Source: Sarcocystis neurona (Eukaryota > Apicomplexa > Conoidasida > Eucoccidiorida > Sarcocystidae). From it: a stretch of 64,000 nucleotides of DNA. Below, in pieces: positions 33,421 to 46,902 of this stretch (positions are counted from its first letter, which is position 1; the number at the start of each line of letters is the position of its first letter). The stretch covers positions 638,213-702,212 of the forward strand of contig KL647292.1 of the NCBI GenBank assembly GCA_000727475.1. Direction: 5' to 3'. Under the pieces are notes generated by a model. It had not been told where the DNA came from. It ran no database searches and worked only from the letters and a program-made list of their open reading frames with translations. Both the position numbers and the translations under genes were made by a program.

Positions 33421-35841
33421 AGGGAGGATGCACAAAGGAGGCAGTATAATGTTTGATGAGAAATAGCTCATGCGTGTGCACGCACCAGTCTTTCAACGTA
33501 CAATTTACACGGCTATATTTATTACCGTATACACACATGTGTGAATCTTCGACCACACATCCTTGTCAGTGTATTGGAAATGGTTCGTAGATAGGCCCTG
33601 CAAGCTTCAGCCGTATACCTCCACATGTCCACAGAAGGTAGCCAACAGCAACCGAGCGTCAGCGCTACCCGGCAGGAGCGTACAGTTGTGTATACAATTG
33701 TTGGTCAAAAATTGGTTGGTACCTGAATGCGTATACGCGGCTGATGCATGTCCCTAGAGGAAGAAAAAAATGGACGCGATTCTGTGTGAGGTCGCTTGTG
33801 TTTGCGTGTTTATACGACTGTATAACAAGCATGCACGCATCGACGGATAAGGCTTCGTTTTGGGTGAAATGTCTTGCGCTGTGGTACTCAGAAACCGTAT
33901 GCGCAGCACCGAAAACGTAGTGTCAAGCATTGACGGTGTAGAAACGCACACTTCTGTAATGTGCTGACAAGTCGTGCAGCCGTGGTACAGGTCGCAAGAC
34001 GTCCGGCGTTCCGACAGCGTACCTAGGATGACGCTTCGTGATGTATCGGTGACGCATTTACGTATCCTGCTTTCCTGTCCTGCAAAACCGTCCGTGCAGA
34101 CGAATACCTACACGTAGAAGGAGAGCACGGGGACACACACTAGTTACAAATGCCACAGATACACGTACGGAAGCGTGTGTATATACGTGGGCGAATACAT
34201 ACACGCACTGGCTGCTTCTGGTGTGCTGCGCTTAGGAATTCCTGGAAGCTTCGTCGTAACGAATGCAGCAGGCGACAGCAGCATAAAATATACTTTTTTA
34301 TGTACCGGAGGAGCTCTTGAACTTACCAGAAGTGTCTCGTGTAAGTAGAATTGCATGAAGGTCCATTTTAAAGGTCGTAGCGTCTTAAGGGCGTGCTCCC
34401 CAGAGAAAGAGACAGTGGACACTTCTTTTTGCACGTTAAAGGATGTAAGCGAGCCTCCACGCCGCATGTGAATCACTGTTTCACCTCTAGGAGTATGGAG
34501 CAGGCGATATTTTTCTGGTTTCACTACTTCCTCCAGTGGAAAAAGCCTTCTTTAAAAGAAGGACTTCTGACCTCTACACAACCAGTTCGCACAGTATCAA
34601 CTCTTCGTTACTTCGAAGCACTTGGTGTGCATTCCAGGAAAGGGAGAAGCAGTAATCTACGACGCACATAGGTATACAAAGCGAGTGAGATTGTTTCTAC
34701 AAAGTGTATTTTGTGAGGAAGATTCGGCATATGAATTTGAGGAAGTGCCGGTTGTTCACGTACGTAAACATACGTTATATGAAGTACAGTGGGTCAAAGA
34801 GTGGCTGCCAACGTGGGATTGACGAGACGGCTTTGATATTGACAGTTGACGCAGGGAATCTGCTAGCATTTATATATAACTTTTAACACAGAGTATGACA
34901 GCGTGTCTACGCGGTTGGTCTCTACTAGTAAAACTGTACAGCTTTTTAAGGGGATCGTCACTACACTGTAAAAAACGGCGCCCTCCCCATTCGGAGACTT
35001 CTTCAGTACGTGGGACGGGACCTGTAAGTTTGTCTGAAAGCACCGCACCGTAGACGTGCTCAGCTTCACTGTCGGTGCCTCGAAGTTGTCAGCTGCACTG
35101 TTACTGTGTTGGCAGCGGGCAACGCAGAAATCCCACTCTCGTACAGCCGAATGGTATGCGACCGCCATGTGTCGGCGAGGGAAAATGTAGGAGATTGACG
35201 TTTTTATGCTTTTGTCCGCGACCCTGCAGCCGCCACCGCGTAGACAAGTAAAAAACGCCGACAGTCACAATCTGCGGTGTTGTTATCAAGGTCACCATGA
35301 AAGCGTATTTCGGTGCAGGGGTATTGTCAGTTGTAACCTTCACAAAGTTATTCGTGGTGTTAGCCACAGTGTTCCTTGAAGGCTGACTCACTTGTTCGTT
35401 CAGTGGTCTGAGATATTCGCCTCGACTGTAAAGGGTCAGTTAGAAAGTGTAGGCATACCCGACGCATTTCCGTTTCTACGACTTTACACATATAGATATG
35501 TATATTTGTATGTATATATATATGTATATTAGGATGTAACTGTATACAAGCGCAGCCAGCCGGAAATTCTTCTCAAGAAAAAAAAGTGCCGTAAGTGTTT
35601 GCTGGAGTTCTTTTCTGCCAAAACGACTCACACATTACCTGTGTAAATTTAGAAATATTCCATTTTAGTGAATGCATCTTCTATACAACCGAAGACAGCC
35701 CATGCCCACACAGCATGCATGTATGTTTATACGTGCGTTAGTTTGCGTATCCACATGCGTGTGTACATATCTTCATACGTGTAAGTAAATAAGCTATACA
35801 ACGTGCATATGTGTATCTATTTACATACTTGTATACATATG

Positions 35842-35873
<32 letters not shown>

Positions 35874-38639
35874 CACACACTGCGGTCCGGCAAGCTGAAA
35901 CGAGGATGACGTGGACACGTACTTCTACCTAAGTAGTAGTTTACCCGTTGCCTATTTGTATGCCGTCGTGTGCCACGCATGGTGTTGCTTCTCCTTTCTA
36001 TTCAGCGTGGAAACTGAAGTGGACGAACGAAGATTCATTTTTTTCCGCCGGCGCCCACTCAATCGCAATGCAAACTATCGGGCACCAGAACAGTCACGAT
36101 GCATGGCTAACGGATTTGTTTCATGCGATGTGTCGAGGTGAAGAAGCAGAGAAGAAGCAAACAACTGCTGATGAGAAAGATGAGAACTGGGGACTCGTGG
36201 ACGTCACCATCAACGCGGCGTTGGCTGACTGCGCGATAATCGAAGCTATACTTGGTTCCATAGAGGTGAAGATATCACAATAGATGGTAACACGCTTTTC
36301 TGGTAAATCAAAGTGTAAAGTCAACACCGTTGCTCACCTTGTAACCTGCGGCGCGAAACCGACATTCGCAGACAGAAGGCCGGGACAAAAGTCTCCCTTC
36401 TTGCCCTCACACGGGAAAGGATATATTTGAACTGAACTGAAATGAGGAACGGCTACGGGAGACCGTTATCTCCCCACTAGACACAAAGGATGTACCTGTC
36501 GGAATAACTGAGGCGTCAAAATCACACTTTAGAAAAACCGGTCGCTCCATTGTTTTCTCCCCTGAGGAAATCTTGTTTGGCGTGTGTGTACTCGTCGGTC
36601 TGAGGGGCTGTCTGCTTCCGTACAACAACTCGTACGATTATAGCAGCACCCGTACGTCTTCGTGGCAGACCTTTCAATACTAGGATCTAGCCAGTTTCCA
36701 CTACATCGGTACCTTAGTACTTTGCCACACTCTGACTACAGAATACAGGACAAATCGTTTGCCTTATTAGGAAGCAGAGTCATTTTCTCTCTTTGCTTTT
36801 TTCTTTCGTTTGCCGTGAGATCCGTAGGGAACACAGTCGTACGGTGCTCACACTACAAATATTGCATCACCTGGCAACGTATATGATGCTGCCACAACAG
36901 TTACCAGCTCTTCACGTGGCCATTGCCCGTGGAGAAAAATGTATACACTCTGCCAGATGAACACACAGTGATTCGTAGCAATCAAGACTGCAAAGAGCCC
37001 CAAAGAATGTGAAAACAACCTCGGTCAGTACAGTCAGTACATACGATGCGCTTCTAAGTACTGGTAACGGAAATGATTCTCTTTCTTGACCGCATGCCCT
37101 TTAGCTGGCACAGGAGCTGAAACAAAAAGTCAGTTACAGTGTATTTTGCGTCCTCCCTTTCAACCGCAATTACTGTAGCGGTTCCATCAAATATTTCTAC
37201 ATTAGGTGATGTATGCAAGCCCGTTCTGTGTGAAGGTCCGTTTCTCTATCTTTACTGTCCAAGCACTGACTATCGTGCCTGCTTGTTGCCATGTACATAA
37301 CACGGAAACTTTTTCTGCTCGCGTGGCGCATTCCGTTTTACACCAGAGATGATGTATGCAACGCTGCGTGGAGGCTGCACACCTCGTGTTCGGAGACTGC
37401 ACACCTTATTTTCTAAGAATCGCTCTGTACGTCTTCAGTCGCTCTGCGCGTATACTGATGTCAGGCTCCGAGCAGAATATAAGCGTCGTGGAAGGCTATC
37501 TCTCGTTTGTGATGCCGCGCACTTGTCTTCCTCTCCTGTTTGTTCTATTTCTGTTCAGAAAGAAGGTTCTCCAGCGCGTTTCACGGCAGTGAATAAAATG
37601 CTTTCATGAAAGGAACTGCGAAGAAGCTGTTGCCTCAATATTTCTCCTGGTTCAATACGAGGCTCCGTGAATTCTTGGACGCGCCAAATGGTTCACAAGC
37701 GGCGCAGGCGTGTCCAGCGTCTGGACCTGCACTGTGCATGACGGTACCATTGCGACCTTCCTTGCTTTGATGCAACTGTTTTCTGTACCAGGTGGCATTT
37801 TCGTAAGGGCACCACCCTATATATTGTGCTTTCAGACGACAAAAAATCTACTCGTGCGATAGAAGAGATTTCTTTTCAGTACCATGCATTAAGATGCTTT
37901 GTATGACGGCCTTTGGCTGTTCAGCGAGAAGGATCAAGGCAGCAACTCTCGCGGCGCTGCGCTGCTGTAAGCGTGCACGGCAAAAACTAGGTATCACAGG
38001 TAGGATGGCATTTCTTACGGATGGATTGAACTGCGTGCCAGCACAGGAAACTCGTCACTTTTGATGCAGGACTTTTTATCGTGGCTTCCGTGTGACAGGC
38101 CAGCTTGCCGCCGCTGGAGAGAAGAGGTGGATGAAGGCTGTACTACTGGCAGCACCAATTTCTGACAGTTTTAAAAAGTGGAGTTCTTTTCTTGTGCCGG
38201 ACTCACTACTTGATGTCAAAATTCTACAGAATGTATTGGAAAACGTGATCCACCACGTTTTCAGTGCGTTTCCCGCACTGAGCATGACAGACGCAAGATA
38301 CGGCTTCGAGGGAGCAGCTTGGTTTAACTGACGTTACGACGTATGCAGCCCCGTGCATGAACACATCGATATTAGATAGCGTTTTTGTTACGTATCGTCG
38401 TCTTCGACTGCACAGTATTGAAGATACTGGGTGCCACGCCGATGTAGTCTGCCACATCTTGCCGTCTACGACAAGAGTGCGCGAGTATTTCTCCCCGTGC
38501 TTTCAAGAGTCAGACAAAACAGAAATACATTGCGCCTCTAAGCACCGCACCGCGCCTCGCACCGTTTTCTCATTGTAGTAATTATCACAGCTATTGCGGA
38601 TAGAACTGCGTTCCAGCACAGAACAAACCCCCCTTTCCT
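33421..38639. other. No gene recognised
   Basis: Frames of 60-130 codons exist, such as plus 35948-36283 and plus 38092-38331, but they lack recognisable domains. A dense TA block lies at 35830-35875. Triplet repeats become rare from about 34 kb rightwards. The frame at 38092-38331 lies only ~300 bp beyond the enolase stop and could be an exon of an unknown gene, or chance. Confidence 0.4.
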
Positions 38640-39937
38640 TCATTGAGGGGGATGCCTGAAGTTCAGGCCTGCAAAAGTGCAGTCCTTCCCGAGGCTTTCT
38701 TCAATGCGCATTAGCTGATTGTATTTGCACAACCGTTCAGACCTGCACGGGGATCCACTTTTTATCTGTCCGCAGCGCAGACCCACAACGAGGTCTGCGA
38801 TAAAGGAATCTTCAGTTTCGCCTGACCTGTGAGACACCTGCACCCCCCATCCACTCTTCTGCGCAAGAAGGCAGGCTTCGATAGCTTCAGTGATCGAGCC
38901 AATTTGATTTGGTTTCAGCAACAGGCAGTTGCATGATTTCTTTTCGATAGCTTTTTTTACACGTTTCGTGTTCGTTGCTAGTAAATCGTCTCCGATGATT
39001 TGTATATTCTCCCCAATATCTTTGTTTAGCGCGGCAAAATCGGAGAACGCGTCCTGGTCAAATGGATCTTCTACAGATATGATAGGGTATTCCTTTACCC
39101 ATTTCTCATAAACTTCCTTCAACTGTGCACCTGCTATGTGCCTCGAAGCATCTTTGACCGTGGATTTGTAATCCAGATCGTATTTGCCTTCGGTCTCGTT
39201 GTAGAACTCTACTGCAGCGGCATCGAAAGCAATCTTTATCTTGCCTTCGTAACCTGCCAACGAGATAGCTTCAACCAGCAGATCCAGTGCCTCTTCTGCT
39301 CGTGAAACATTCGGGGCAAACCCACCCTCGTCACCAACATTGGTAGCGTCCAGTCCATACTTCTTCTTGATTACATTTTTCAGATGGTGGTATGTCTCGG
39401 AGCCGTAACGTACGGCTTCATGAAAAGAGGACGCCCCTACCGGGGCCAGCAGAAATTCTTGCAGGGGCAGGCGGTTGCCTGCATGCTGACCTCCGTTTAT
39501 AACATTGAAGAACGGTACGGGCATTACCATTTTGTCCGTCGGCTTACCCGCAAGTGTGGCAATGTATTTGTACAAGGGAAGACCCTTGGCTGCAGCTCCA
39601 GCTCGGCAACACGCCATAGAAACACCCAAAATAGCGTTTGCTCCGAGTTTTGATTTGCACCAGCCCCACTCGTTTTTCGTGCCGTCCAGCTCCTCCACCA
39701 TAAGCTTGTCGATACCCACCTGGTCACACGGGTCCTTACCGGTGAGGGCCGGCTTGATAATTTTGTGGATATTTTCTACTGCCTGAAGCACTCCTTTCCC
39801 CAAGTATTTCTTGGGGTCCTTATCGCGCAGCTCTAAAGCCTCGTAAATGCCGGTGGAGGCACCACTCGGCACAGCTGCCCTGAAGCACCCTCCGTCCGTC
39901 AGCAAATCCACCTCCACCGTGGGGTTCCCACGAGAGT
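38640..39937 (-). CDS. ENO: Enolase (downstream copy) exon 2
   Basis: The acceptor is TTTTCAG|AC. The 1298-nt exon carries all catalytic residues and ends at the stop after FRHPPQ. It is exactly as long as exon 2 of the other copy. Confidence 0.97.
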
Positions 39938-41010
39938 CTGAAAAACAAAGCGAACACAATTTTCATCAGCAATTCATTTGACAAGCGTCTTCTGCTGCGT
40001 TGTCTGGACGTGTCAGTGTGAACCGGACGTCCAATAATGTACGCTTTATCTGACGCACAAACTCAACCTGTACCATCGACGACCCACTATGGCCTTCGGG
40101 ATTCTTGTGCCACACCCTCAAGCACGTACTTGTCAGCGATACCACCTGTTTTACTACAGCACCCATCTCCTGAAGCAGTAATTTCACGCATGCTTATTTC
40201 GTATGTATATACTATGCTCATGACAACATAATAAAATAGGACCGTTCTTATCACGCTAGAATCTGGTCGCGGCCACAGATGATTTGAGGGGCACACTGAT
40301 GACCATTGGTAACCGCTCTGCTACGAAATTTGTAACGTATATTCCGGATCCAATATTGAATATTGTTGCCTGTACTACTACTGTGCCCGTGAAGAGGAAA
40401 CGTGGTGTACACGGCCGCGGTGTGCGATATGATGTCAATTACGCAGCTACAATACTGAGCAGCAAACTGTTGACAGTGATGCATAATTCACATGCACACT
40501 ACGATGTGTACTGCGGATAAATGTTTGCCGACACATGTCGATCTTTTCAAACAGTTGGGCACGAGATAAGAAGCTGTCCTCTCCTGAACAATATGAGCAC
40601 CGCAGCCAGGTCCATCCTTTTACTCCCTGCAAGTCGGATGGCATTTGCAACTGCTCTTCCGTTGTGGGTTCTTAATGGGTATACAGCGGTTACCTAACGA
40701 CGACTTCGTGAGTGTATACACCAGTGCACGAATGTGTGTGTCAAAATAAGACGAATTCTTTCTTTGCAGTGTTTCTCCCCAGTCGGTTGTGCCGGCGCAC
40801 ACCGATGTACATACTTGGGGAGAAACATATTGTAAGGGGAGGGAAACGGTAAGTTCACGTACATTTGCAGAGAGAGGGAAGAAGATATTGAAAGGCAATC
40901 ACACACACACTTACTTATCTGCATACACATACACACAATGATACCTATAAACAAGAAGAGTTCCAGTTACCCAGGATCTGTCTAGCGGTGATGTCTCTGA
41001 TAGCCACCAT
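38640..41010 (-). CDS. ENO: Enolase, downstream tandem copy (coccidian-type)
   Basis: Two exons, complement(40971-41010) and complement(38640-39937), encode 445 residues, close to the 444 I recall for Toxoplasma enolases. Enolase interconverts 2-phosphoglycerate and phosphoenolpyruvate in glycolysis; coccidian enolases have also been reported in the nucleus. Conserved features are the mobile loop SGASTG, HAGN (catalytic His), the Glu of GDEGGFAP, metal ligands in [15 protein letters not shown] and GDDLLATN, the signature [10 protein letters not shown] with its catalytic Lys, [10 protein letters not shown], and the second Lys in [15 protein letters not shown]. The EWGWC insert of plants and apicomplexans is present. 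From residue ~163 onward the sequence resembles Toxoplasma enolases ([20 protein letters not shown]). It lies head-to-tail with the second copy, same strand, 2.8 kb away. The motif set is intact, so it is predicted active. Confidence 0.97.
39938..40970 (-). other. Intron of downstream enolase (1033 bp)
   Basis: The donor is GTAACT and the acceptor TTTTCAG. It splits codon 14 (Asp) after its first base. No repeat is shared with the intron of the other copy by eye. Confidence 0.92.
40971..41010 (-). CDS. ENO: Enolase (downstream copy) exon 1, 40 nt
   Basis: The exon encodes [13 protein letters not shown] plus the first base of an Asp codon, followed by the donor G|GTAACT. This N-terminus (MV.I.DI.ARQIL) is the standard enolase start and joins exactly to the [10 protein letters not shown] that opens exon 2. 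Confidence 0.95.
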
Positions 41011-43847
41011 TGTCGCCCACAGTCTCTCCAAAACTTGTATCGTCTCGGACTCGTCCCTGCGGGACAAGATATCCACAGAACGAGACTGGAGTGACGGAAT
41101 GTCATTACCAGCGCCTCACTATTAACCATAGACCTGACGCACGTAAGCTACTGGATCGCAGCGTACTAAGCAGTTGGAACTTCCAGCTGTATAGGGAGGG
41201 ATGTTTACCCACGTCGCACTTCGTAGAACCACCTCCACATCCGCACCTGTGAATGCATAGCGTACTGCATGTATATATATATATATATTTATATACATAC
41301 ATATATTTTTATATACATATATATATATACATCGCTGTATGTACGCCAGGTAGAATCGGGCCGCAAGCACTGTCATCAAAAGGACTTGATTGAAAAGCAG
41401 AATTACTCTACAACGTGAACACGCGAGCGCACACAGCCACGTCGCACGCGCTCGGTGAGACTACTAAAGCGATGCGCAGAATAATCACTGTACACAGGTG
41501 CTATTCTGTACAGCTCGTTCGTTTACCGTAGTCCTTGTCCCGCAATGATTTCCAGGAACGCATTATGTAAAACCTTGCATAGAGATCATGCGGAGCAGAG
41601 CAAAATAAGAAGCATGGAGTGTACGTCGTTCACTACTGCGAAAACTGCTTTTGATCTCTACTGTGGAACTGCTTCACTCCTGTTACAACCCCGCTTCGTG
41701 CACAGTGTAAGTTCTTTAGTATTCCTGAACTAATAAAAAGTCCTCTGTACGGACCCTTAATCTGCTGCACTGTGGACCTCTAAGTTAGATACCCAGTGTA
41801 AGCCAACACGAAAACTATTTCTACTACTGATAGCTTGTTGTGAAGGCCTACCGCTATACTGGAAGGCGCACCGTTCCCGTCTCCCCGATGAGAACACTTG
41901 TGAAGTAAGTGTCTCACCTCAATGGCTATGTTAGTGCTGTTCAACTCGCATGTCGTAACCTGCTATATCACGTGAACACGTGACGTTGTATCTGACGTGT
42001 CCTGGCGCGTGAACGTGGCTGCATCATCACGTTCTGCCGTAGTTCTTGCGGTTCCCAGTCTCCTATTTTGCGTGATGACCCTATCCTACCGGAAGTCCAA
42101 GTATTTCTCTGTAGCTCTACTGCTTCGACGCAGAGATCTTAAACTGAGGGTCAGTATTCTACATAGCTCCTCCTGTCCACTCGGGTTTAACCTCAGGGAA
42201 TGATCGTCCCAGTCCCCTTGACAACGGTACTATAGTCAGAAGTACTGATTCCTGATGTACGACTGCTGCCATTACTTTCGCCGTGCTCTGTATCGCAGAG
42301 TTCCCTCCTGCGGTGGTAAACTACTGAAAATCCTCCTCAGGTGCAATGTTGTGATGTGCGCAGCCGCGAGTCGCCTCGCGGTGTTTTGACGCCAGCGCTT
42401 GTGTATGCGCACTAGTCTCGTAATACGTACCCAAAACACTCTCCAGTGCAGTCTAAACGCCTCCTCTTCTTGGTCATTTACCATGGTTCATCGACTGCAA
42501 TATGGCTCCTCATCATGGCAGTGTTTTTCCTCTTCTCTGTGGAGTTCTAAGTACTGGTGGCAGGATGTGTTTAAGAATGCCTGTCACCGCCACTTACCGC
42601 CGGATGCGGTTGGATTTACCTCCAAATTCTTTTGTCGCTGTGACACCTGCTGAAGCTAAAAAATTAGAATCATCAGTAACTTGGCAACTGACTGTCTCCG
42701 TAGGCGGGAACCCTTCCCCCCGCGTGACCCCGTTTCGTTCGGCTCTTCGAGGCGGCAGCTAGTCAGCAGTGGTCCGGGGGTGGTGGTCGAGCGAGCGCGA
42801 GAAACCCTCGAAACCAGCAGTTGAATCCGCTTGCAAAGCCGTGCGTATTGTGTCCTTTCTTACATACAATCGTGTTGCACCTGCTCCAGTCAGCGAATAC
42901 AATTATGACCTACGCCGAACCCAGAGGGCCGCCCGGGTGGAGTACACAGAGGCCGGCGGGTTCGGGCTGACAGTCGTGACTACATCATGGACTACCATTC
43001 GTATGAATAATGTACAATTGGGGGAGAGAACAACACTTGTACACCTGTGGTTGGATGTAAAATCGTATAAATAGTTGCAGGGTTCAAAGGCTGGAGTTCC
43101 AGCCCCCCGGAGCGCGCTACAACAGGACTACAGCTACATCGCATATAATACTGAAATACGATCCAGCTGTGACGTCAACACTGAAGCACGACCTAATTGT
43201 GACCATGTTTGTGCATCAACAGCAACGTACTAATTCGTGAGAGCCTCACAGAGTATCTGCACTTGGCTACTTGCAGCCTCAGCAAGATACCTAACCACCC
43301 TGACCACCAACGAGCGCTCCACCGGTGTATCGGAGTCGAACAATTTTGGAATCGGATGTCGCGTTGTTGGTAACTGAAAGAGCGAGACCACATTTGACAT
43401 ACATAACCGAACAATACACCCACGTTGAGCGCATTTGCATGGCTGATACGTTGCGTCCAGCCGGTGCATTCCGCCCACACATAGTCGTGGCAGCGTGACA
43501 GCGACGTTACAGCAAGCAGTAGCGGACGGAGCAACGTACCACGCACGTTACTCATCAACGCCACACCTCCACGATTGTAAACTCAACAAGAAGTAGGAGG
43601 GTTGCTCCCATGCACAGAGGGTGCCGCCGGTGGTTCACAATCGTGTCCCCAAGGACTGCGCATCGTACGTAATTACACACACGATCAACAAGGAGACAAA
43701 ATGGTACTACGTTGGAACAGGTACAATGTCTTTTTTTACCTAGCACACATCCAACACTTCAATAACGGCCCGTATATAGTGCTTAAACAAAAGAACACGT
43801 GTACCCTAGGAAAGCCTCGTTAGAGTCACTCAGCGAAGCGGAAAGAT
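41011..43847. other. Intergenic region between the two enolases
   Basis: This 2.8-kb region contains the 3' flank of the upstream enolase and the likely promoter of the downstream one. A TA block lies at 41268-41330, about 260 bp upstream of the downstream ATG. No convincing frame or core promoter motif was found. Confidence 0.55.
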
Positions 43848-45145
43848 TTATTTAGGGTTCCGGAAATTGGCGCCGGCGTACTGGCAACCGCTGCTGCCGA
43901 GAGATTCCTCAATTCTCATCAGCTGGTTGTACTTGCACAGCCTCTCCGACCGGCACGGTGCTCCAGTTTTAATCTGGCCGGTTCTGAGCCCCACTGCAAG
44001 ATCAGCGATGAACGAATCTTCCGTTTCACCCGACCTGTGGGAAACCATCACGCCCCAGTTGTTCTGCTGTGCAAGAAGGCACGCTTCGATAGACTCAGTG
44101 ATCGTGCCAATCTGATTGACTTTCAGCAGCAAGGCATTGCAAGCCTTCTCATCCAGGGCTTTCCGTATCCGGGTGGGGTTTGTGACGAGCAAATCGTCTC
44201 CCACTATCTGCACTTTCTGACCAATTTCGGCCGTCAGGGAAGCGTATGTCTTGAAGTCGTCTTGATCAAAGGGGTCTTCTATTGAGACAATAGGATATTT
44301 TTGTGACCACTCTTTGTACAGATTCTTCAGTTCTTCGCCAGTTTTCCTCTGAGATTTGTCGTTGTTGGGCGTCTTGAAGTCCAAATCGTAAACTTTGTCA
44401 TCCTTAAGCCAGAACTCCGAAGCTGCCACATCTGATGCAATTTTGATTTTCCCCTCATGTCCCGACACTTTGATGGCCTCGACTAGGAGATCCAGAGCCT
44501 CGGTGGGGCTGCTAATATTGGGTGCAAAACCTCCCTCGTCACCCACGTTCGTAGCGTCCATGCCGTATTTCTTCTTAATGACCCCCTTCAAGTGCTGGTA
44601 GACCTCAGCTCCGGCTTGGATGGCGTCGTGGATGTTCTCAAAGCCTGTTGGGGCCAGCATGAATTCCTGCATGGCAATTTTGTTGCCTGCGTGGGAACCG
44701 CCATTGATTACGTTGAAGAAAGGCACAGGCATCACCATCTTGTCAGTGGGCTTCCCTGCCAGGGTAGCGATGTATTTGTACAGAGGTAGGCCCTTCGCCG
44801 CAGCTCCAGCTCGGCAGCACGCCATAGAAACAGCAAGAATTGCGTTGGCACCTAATTTCGACTTGCACCATCCCCACTCGTTCTTCGTGCCGTCCAATTC
44901 CTCCACCATCAACTTGTCGATGCCTTTCTGGTCACATGGGTCTTTGCCAATAAGAGCAGGCTTGATGATTTTGTGAATGTTTTCCACCGCTTTCAATACA
45001 CCCTTTCCAAGAAATTTCTTCGGGTCTTTGTCACGCAGCTCAAGGGCTTCGTAAATGCCAGTAGACGCTCCACTAGGCACAGCTGCCCTGAAGCAGCCCC
45101 CGTCAGTTAGCAAATCTACCTCCACCGTGGGGTTGCCACGGGAGT
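43848..45145 (-). CDS. ENO: Enolase (upstream copy) exon 2
   Basis: The acceptor is CATTCAG|AC. The 1298-nt exon ends at a stop after NFRNPK. It contains the EWGWC insert and all metal-binding and catalytic residues. Confidence 0.97.
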
Positions 45146-46315
45146 CTGAATGCGCAGCCGCAGGTCGGAGGGAAAAAAAGAACAAATCACGGCACGCACA
45201 TGACTGCTTTCTGCATCACCGTCCCGCTTCCAGTACTGCGTACAATATATTCTTACTTGGTAGGACAGTAGCCGGAGTGGCACACAGTCTACGCCCATAG
45301 ACGTTCGGCGGTCTCACACCACCAAGGAAGACTCACTGGCCGCCGATGAGGCCGATACCGCAGTGAATGGAGTAACGCATCGCCATGTGTGGAGAAGTTT
45401 CACCAGTCTACACGCTTCTTCTTGTGTGATTTCAGTAGCCGCACTGGTAGTGACATGCTTATGCAGGTACCCCGAGACCCCGTTCACAGGAATTTTCGCA
45501 TTGGTGTGTGCGTAGGTGGTGATCGGCATTCGTATCTAGGCACGGAAAAACTGACATCACACTTGGGTCGTTACAAAGACGCTGCTTTCAATGTATACGT
45601 ACACCAGTGAGAAAGTTCTACTGTGACAACCATTCACAAGTAGGTACCTGCCCAGGTTACCTCGTAATGAGCGTATATGTGTGTAGACCACGTAGACTAG
45701 CACGGACTGTGACTTCGTCCCTTCCTTCGTCCCGTGTACCCCCCAGCTACTCGCACGCACCTGCGTATTCTGCACACGCTGTGTCACAATGTCCGCCACG
45801 CACATCTCAGTCAAATTAAAACCCTGTCTACTTGTCTTTATTCACCTCCATCTCGTATGTGACACCCATGATTCGCCGCGATCTCAGCGGAGCACGCGAC
45901 ACCACAAATTTTATAAGGAAAAGTCGTTCACCTGCAGTGTAGTTATCCTTCCGAAGCCACAAGTAAATTGCGCGTACTACGGGGCACACGAATAAACATC
46001 CATTTCGCTGATAATTTGTCACACGATAATGGCACGAATGCATTGATTCCGTCATCCCTGTCCCACAAAAACGGTCGCCAAACGCGTTTCCTGCTTTACC
46101 ACCATACACAGCAGCAGGTGTCTCCGGCTTGCACGATACAGAGCTTTGAACAGTTCGGTGCCGTCGTGACATTTCAAAGTACTCACATCAGTGAGGTGCA
46201 ACGTGCTTTGCGGGACCCCTCAGGTTCCAGCTGCCAAATTGTAGTATACTGTGTCAAATTTCGGACTTCCGCTTACCCAGAATTTGTCGGGCAGTGATAT
46301 CCTTAATGGCCACCA
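43848..46315 (-). CDS. ENO: Enolase, upstream tandem copy (plant-like second half)
   Basis: Two exons, complement(46276-46315) and complement(43848-45145), encode 445 residues. The active-site set is complete: SGASTG loop, [61 protein letters not shown] and [20 protein letters not shown] is present. Residues 14-163 are nearly identical to the neighbouring copy (five differences in the 150 compared), but the rest differs strongly and resembles plant enolases ([43 protein letters not shown]). In Toxoplasma the two tandem enolases are stage-specific, so a similar division of labour is plausible here but not shown. The role is glycolytic phosphopyruvate hydratase. Confidence 0.97.
45146..46275 (-). 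other. Intron of upstream enolase (1130 bp)
   Basis: The donor is GTAAGC and the acceptor CGCATTCAG. Its position is the same as in the tandem copy, so the intron predates the duplication. Confidence 0.92.
46276..46315 (-). CDS. ENO: Enolase (upstream copy) exon 1, 40 nt
   Basis: The exon encodes [13 protein letters not shown] plus the first base of codon 14, with donor G|GTAAGC. Length and phase are identical to exon 1 of the other copy. Confidence 0.95.
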
Positions 46316-46902
46316 TTTTTTGTCACAGAGAGGAGACGACGTGCAAGGACAATCCAAGCAAAGCGGACGTCTGGCGGACTACGGAACGGCGAAGAAGAGC
46401 AGCAGAAAAAATGTGCGTAGTAGAAGAAGTGCGCAGTACGGGGACTGCCCACGCTTGACTCTTTCGGAGTGGGAAGCCCGTGACAGCCGCCGCCAGGAGA
46501 GACCGACCACGGGAGCTCCGTTTCATTCTTGTACAACCGGTGGGGTCGACGTCGTTGGCGTGTTACGCGCAATCAATACGGTGCGGGGCGACGACACGCA
46601 CTTCCGGTTGTTATTAACCACTATTGCACTGATGGATGGGGAAGTACATGTCCAGCATCGACGCGAGACCGCTGGTGTGTACCGTATGTGTATCTCGTTT
46701 TTCTTGGTGCAACAGCGCAGATGACGGGGTGGCTGATTTTAGTTGCAATTCCGGTCAGCACCACGTCTGCCTACGCACGTCACACCCACATACTCGACCC
46801 CCGCTTGCGTCTAAGAAACACATACGTAGTATTCAACACAGACGCCCGCGGGACAACGCCCACCAGCATAGCGAGACAGTTCTAAGCTACGAAAGAACAT
46901 AG
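46316..46902. other. Upstream region of the enolase tandem pair
   Basis: This should hold the 5' UTR and promoter of the upstream enolase. No TATA-like element can be singled out. Open frames here lack domain features. Confidence 0.45.

Noticed and set aside
43081..43130. GGTTCAAAGGC block resembling a tRNA T-loop
   Set aside because: No matching acceptor stem, D-arm or anticodon arm could be folded around it.
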